From: Burkholderia territorii
GTDB taxonomy: Bacteria; Pseudomonadota; Gammaproteobacteria; Burkholderiales; Burkholderiaceae
DNA: 64,000 bases
NCBI RefSeq assembly: GCF_902833055.1
Contig: NZ_CADFEJ010000022.1
Span: forward strand, 19,207 to 83,206
Reading direction: 5' to 3'
In this document: one piece after another, positions 62,349-64,000 of the stretch
How the letters are laid out: every line of letters begins with the position of its first letter
Numbering within the stretch: position 1 is the first letter of the stretch
Notes under the pieces: model-generated
What the model was told of the DNA's origin: nothing
What the model saw: only the letters and a program-made list of their open reading frames with translations
Database searches by the model: none
Translations under genes and position numbers: made by a program

Positions 62349-63149
62349 ATGAACCGCCCGTTATCCGCGCGGGTCGTCCGCATGCTTCCGGGCGTCGCGT
62401 TGCTCGCGAACTATCGGCGTGCGTGGCTTTCGCGCGACCTGTACGCGGGCCTTGCGCTTTCCGCCGTGCTGGTGCCGGTCGGCATGAGCTATGCAGAGGC
62501 AGCCGGGCTGCCTGCCATCACGGGCCTTTATGCGTCGATCGCTGCATTGCTCGCCTATGCGCTGCTCGGCCCGAGCCGGATCCTCGTGCTCGGCCCGGAT
62601 TCCGCGCTGGCTGCGCTGATCGCCGGCGCCATCGCCCCGCTCGCCGCTCATGACCCGCAACGCGCGATCGCGCTGTCCGGCGCGCTGGCGCTGTCGGCCG
62701 GCGCGATCTGCATCCTGCTCGGTGCGCTCGGTCTCGGCTTCGTCACCGATCTGCTGTCGCGTCCGATCCAGTACGGTTACCTGAACGGCATCGCCATTGC
62801 GCTCGTGGCCGGGCGATTGCCCGAACTCTTCGGCATGCCCGTGTCGGGCAGCGACGTGTTTTCCAGCGTGACGCGCGTCGCGCATGCGTTCGTCGATGGC
62901 CGTTTTTCCATCTCGGCCGGTCTGCTCGGCATCGCGGTACTGGCGGCCATCTTCGTGATCAAGCGCGTGACGCCGCGCTCACCCGCGATATTGATCGCCG
63001 TGCTGGCCGCGACGCTCGTCGCCCGCCTGCCGCCGTTGCAAGGCGTCGCCATGATCGGCGCGTTGCCGGCCGGCATGCCGGTCCCGCGCCTGCCTTCCGT
63101 GTCGCTTGCCGATCTGGGCGCGCTCGCGTCCGGCGCGTTCGCGTCGTGA
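62349..63149 (+). pseudogene. SulP-family anion transporter, truncated
   Basis: 266 residues, against about 500-560 normally. Present are the family start (YRRAWLSRDLYAGLALSAVLVPVGMSYAEAAGLPAITGLYAS), the Pro-rich LGPDSALAAL motif and six to seven helices. The frame stops after ASGAFAS, just where the second half of the membrane domain should continue, and the STAS domain is missing. No remainder is seen in the 68 bp before the BON gene. Transport is unlikely unless a stop was introduced very recently. Confidence 0.8.
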
Positions 63150-63217
63150 AGTCCACCTGAAAGTGTCATCCGACCGCCCTCCCGGCGCTGCGCGGCCTGC
63201 CGATCCGGCCGCCGGCC

Positions 63218-63868
63218 TTACTCGACTACCAGATCGTCGACGACGGCACGCACGCCGCGCGCCGACCACGCGGCTCCGCGCACGGCCTTGCGTTCGGAGA
63301 ACGAGCCGACCTTGCCGGACAGCCGCACGGTGCCGTCGTGCACGTCGATCGCGATGTGCTTCGCCTCGCGCTCCGCGTGGCGCATGATCGCGCGCTTGAT
63401 ATTGCCGCCGATGTCGTCCGAACCGATCGTTCCCTGTACCGCGATGTGGTCGGTCACGCCCGTCACGCTGCGCATCTGCGAGATCGCGCGCACGGCCAGG
63501 TGGCTCTGGTACGCCCAGTCGACCCTGCCGGACAACGTGATCCAGCCGCGTTCGACCTGCACCTTGACCGCGTCGTCGTGCAGACCGACCGTCCAGTGCA
63601 GCACCGAACGCACAGCTTTCGCGATGTCCTCGTCGGTGCGCACGTCGTCGTCCGGCAGATGCACGGTCATGTCCACGACGAGTGCCTTGACGCCGGCCAC
63701 GCGGTTGGCCGCGCGCTCGATCGCCAGTTTTTCCGCATAGCTCGGCGGGTGCCCGGAAAGCGTCACGATCCGGTCGGTCACCTCGACACCGATGCGCGTC
63801 GAATCGATCGACGGGTCGGACTCCAGTTCGTCCTGGACATCCTGCTTCAACTGCTTGTCGGTTTTCAT
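63218..63868 (-). CDS. Three-BON-domain periplasmic/cytoplasmic stress protein
   Basis: 216 residues made of three BON domains (IGVEVTDRIVTLSGHPPSYAEKLAIERAA; VKVQVERGWITLSGRVDWAYQSHLAVRAI; IAIDVHDGTVRLSGKVGSFSERKAVRGAA). No signal peptide is visible, in contrast to OsmY. BON modules bind phospholipid or stabilise envelopes under stress. It is the intact paralogue of the BON remnant at 34963-35532. No FNR box was found in the 132 bp upstream that are visible. Confidence 0.9.
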   Translation of the reverse strand: MKTDKQLKQDVQDELESDPSIDSTRIGVEVTDRIVTLSGHPPSYAEKLAIERAANRVAGVKALVVDMTVHLPDDDVRTDEDIAKAVRSVLHWTVGLHDDAVKVQVERGWITLSGRVDWAYQSHLAVRAISQMRSVTGVTDHIAVQGTIGSDDIGGNIKRAIMRHAEREAKHIAIDVHDGTVRLSGKVGSFSERKAVRGAAWSARGVRAVVDDLVVE

Positions 63869-64000
63869 CGTCTGCTTATATGAACGCCTCCCGTTTGCGA
63901 CGGTTTTTCGTGTGTTCCGACTGCGACAGGATGGGTTGCAGCTTTATATCCGGGCTTGTTGCAGCCTGATGCGCTGCGGCCCACTATGAAATCCGCTGAC
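63869..64000. other. Upstream region of the BON gene at the window end
   Basis: 132 bp without a gene. It contains A/T-rich blocks (TTATAT near 63876, TTTATAT near 63943) that could be -10 elements, but no FNR-like palindrome. Confidence 0.4.

Noticed and set aside
1..64000. CRISPR arrays, insertion sequences, tRNA or rRNA genes, phage genes
   Set aside because: No regularly spaced direct repeats, transposase motifs or RNA-gene signatures were seen on either strand.

Overview
The window is GC-rich (except a few AT-rich intergenic stretches and the fimbrial adhesin gene), densely coding DNA whose gene content points to the Burkholderia cepacia complex: BvgS/EvgS-like kinases, DUF4148 and DUF2964 small proteins, a trimeric autotransporter with an extended signal peptide, and a long run of genes that matches in content what is known as the low-oxygen-activated (lxa) locus of B. 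cenocepacia. The species cannot be fixed from this sequence alone. No rRNA, tRNA, insertion sequence or CRISPR array was recognised.

Region 1 (1-17.4 kb) is a surface-structure and virulence-regulator island. It holds the end of one BvgS-like hybrid kinase, a second complete one tail-to-tail with it, a NarL/FixJ-type response regulator, a four-gene chaperone-usher fimbrial operon (adhesin, usher, chaperone, major pilin), a divergent two-partner secretion pair (TpsA/TpsB) and a kelch-repeat lipoprotein. The promoters of the pilin, the TpsA gene, the kelch gene and the distant trimeric autotransporter (31.5-33.9 kb) each carry a 14-bp TAGGA-N4-TCYTA-like palindrome followed 22-23 bp later by a -10-like hexamer. 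The response regulator therefore probably coordinates all of these adhesins.

Region 2 (17.4-31.3 kb) is metabolic. It has two LysR regulators, a quinone-oxidoreductase-like MDR protein, an unusual DoxX-nitroreductase fusion, an HSL-family esterase, a GMC oxidoreductase next to an aldehyde dehydrogenase, an outer-membrane barrel protein, a complete polar amino-acid ABC importer (binding protein, two permeases, ATPase) and a DUF4148 protein.

Region 3 (34.8-64 kb) is the low-oxygen island. It contains a drug-export operon (outer-membrane factor, HlyD-type adaptor, fused double-ATPase ABC protein, ABC permease), two DUF2964 paralogues, an MBL/beta-CASP nuclease, a PHB and fermentation operon (phasin-like protein, phaB, phaC, phosphotransacetylase, alcohol dehydrogenase), acetate kinase, four universal stress proteins, a CHASE-PAS histidine kinase with its response regulator, a four-cysteine FNR-type regulator, a second alcohol dehydrogenase, an Acg-like nitroreductase, a c-type cytochrome, a LOG-family protein, a 77-residue unknown, a truncated SulP transporter and a BON protein. 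Ten FNR-like boxes (TTGAT-N4-ATCAA and variants) lie before these genes, most with a -10-like hexamer 21 bp beyond the box. The fnr-type gene itself and the 77-residue gene instead share a different promoter architecture, which suggests a two-tier circuit: histidine kinase/response regulator, then FNR-type protein, then effectors. The left edge of the island carries a fused wreck of a BON gene and an ftsH fragment, and the right edge a half-length sulP, so both borders look eroded.
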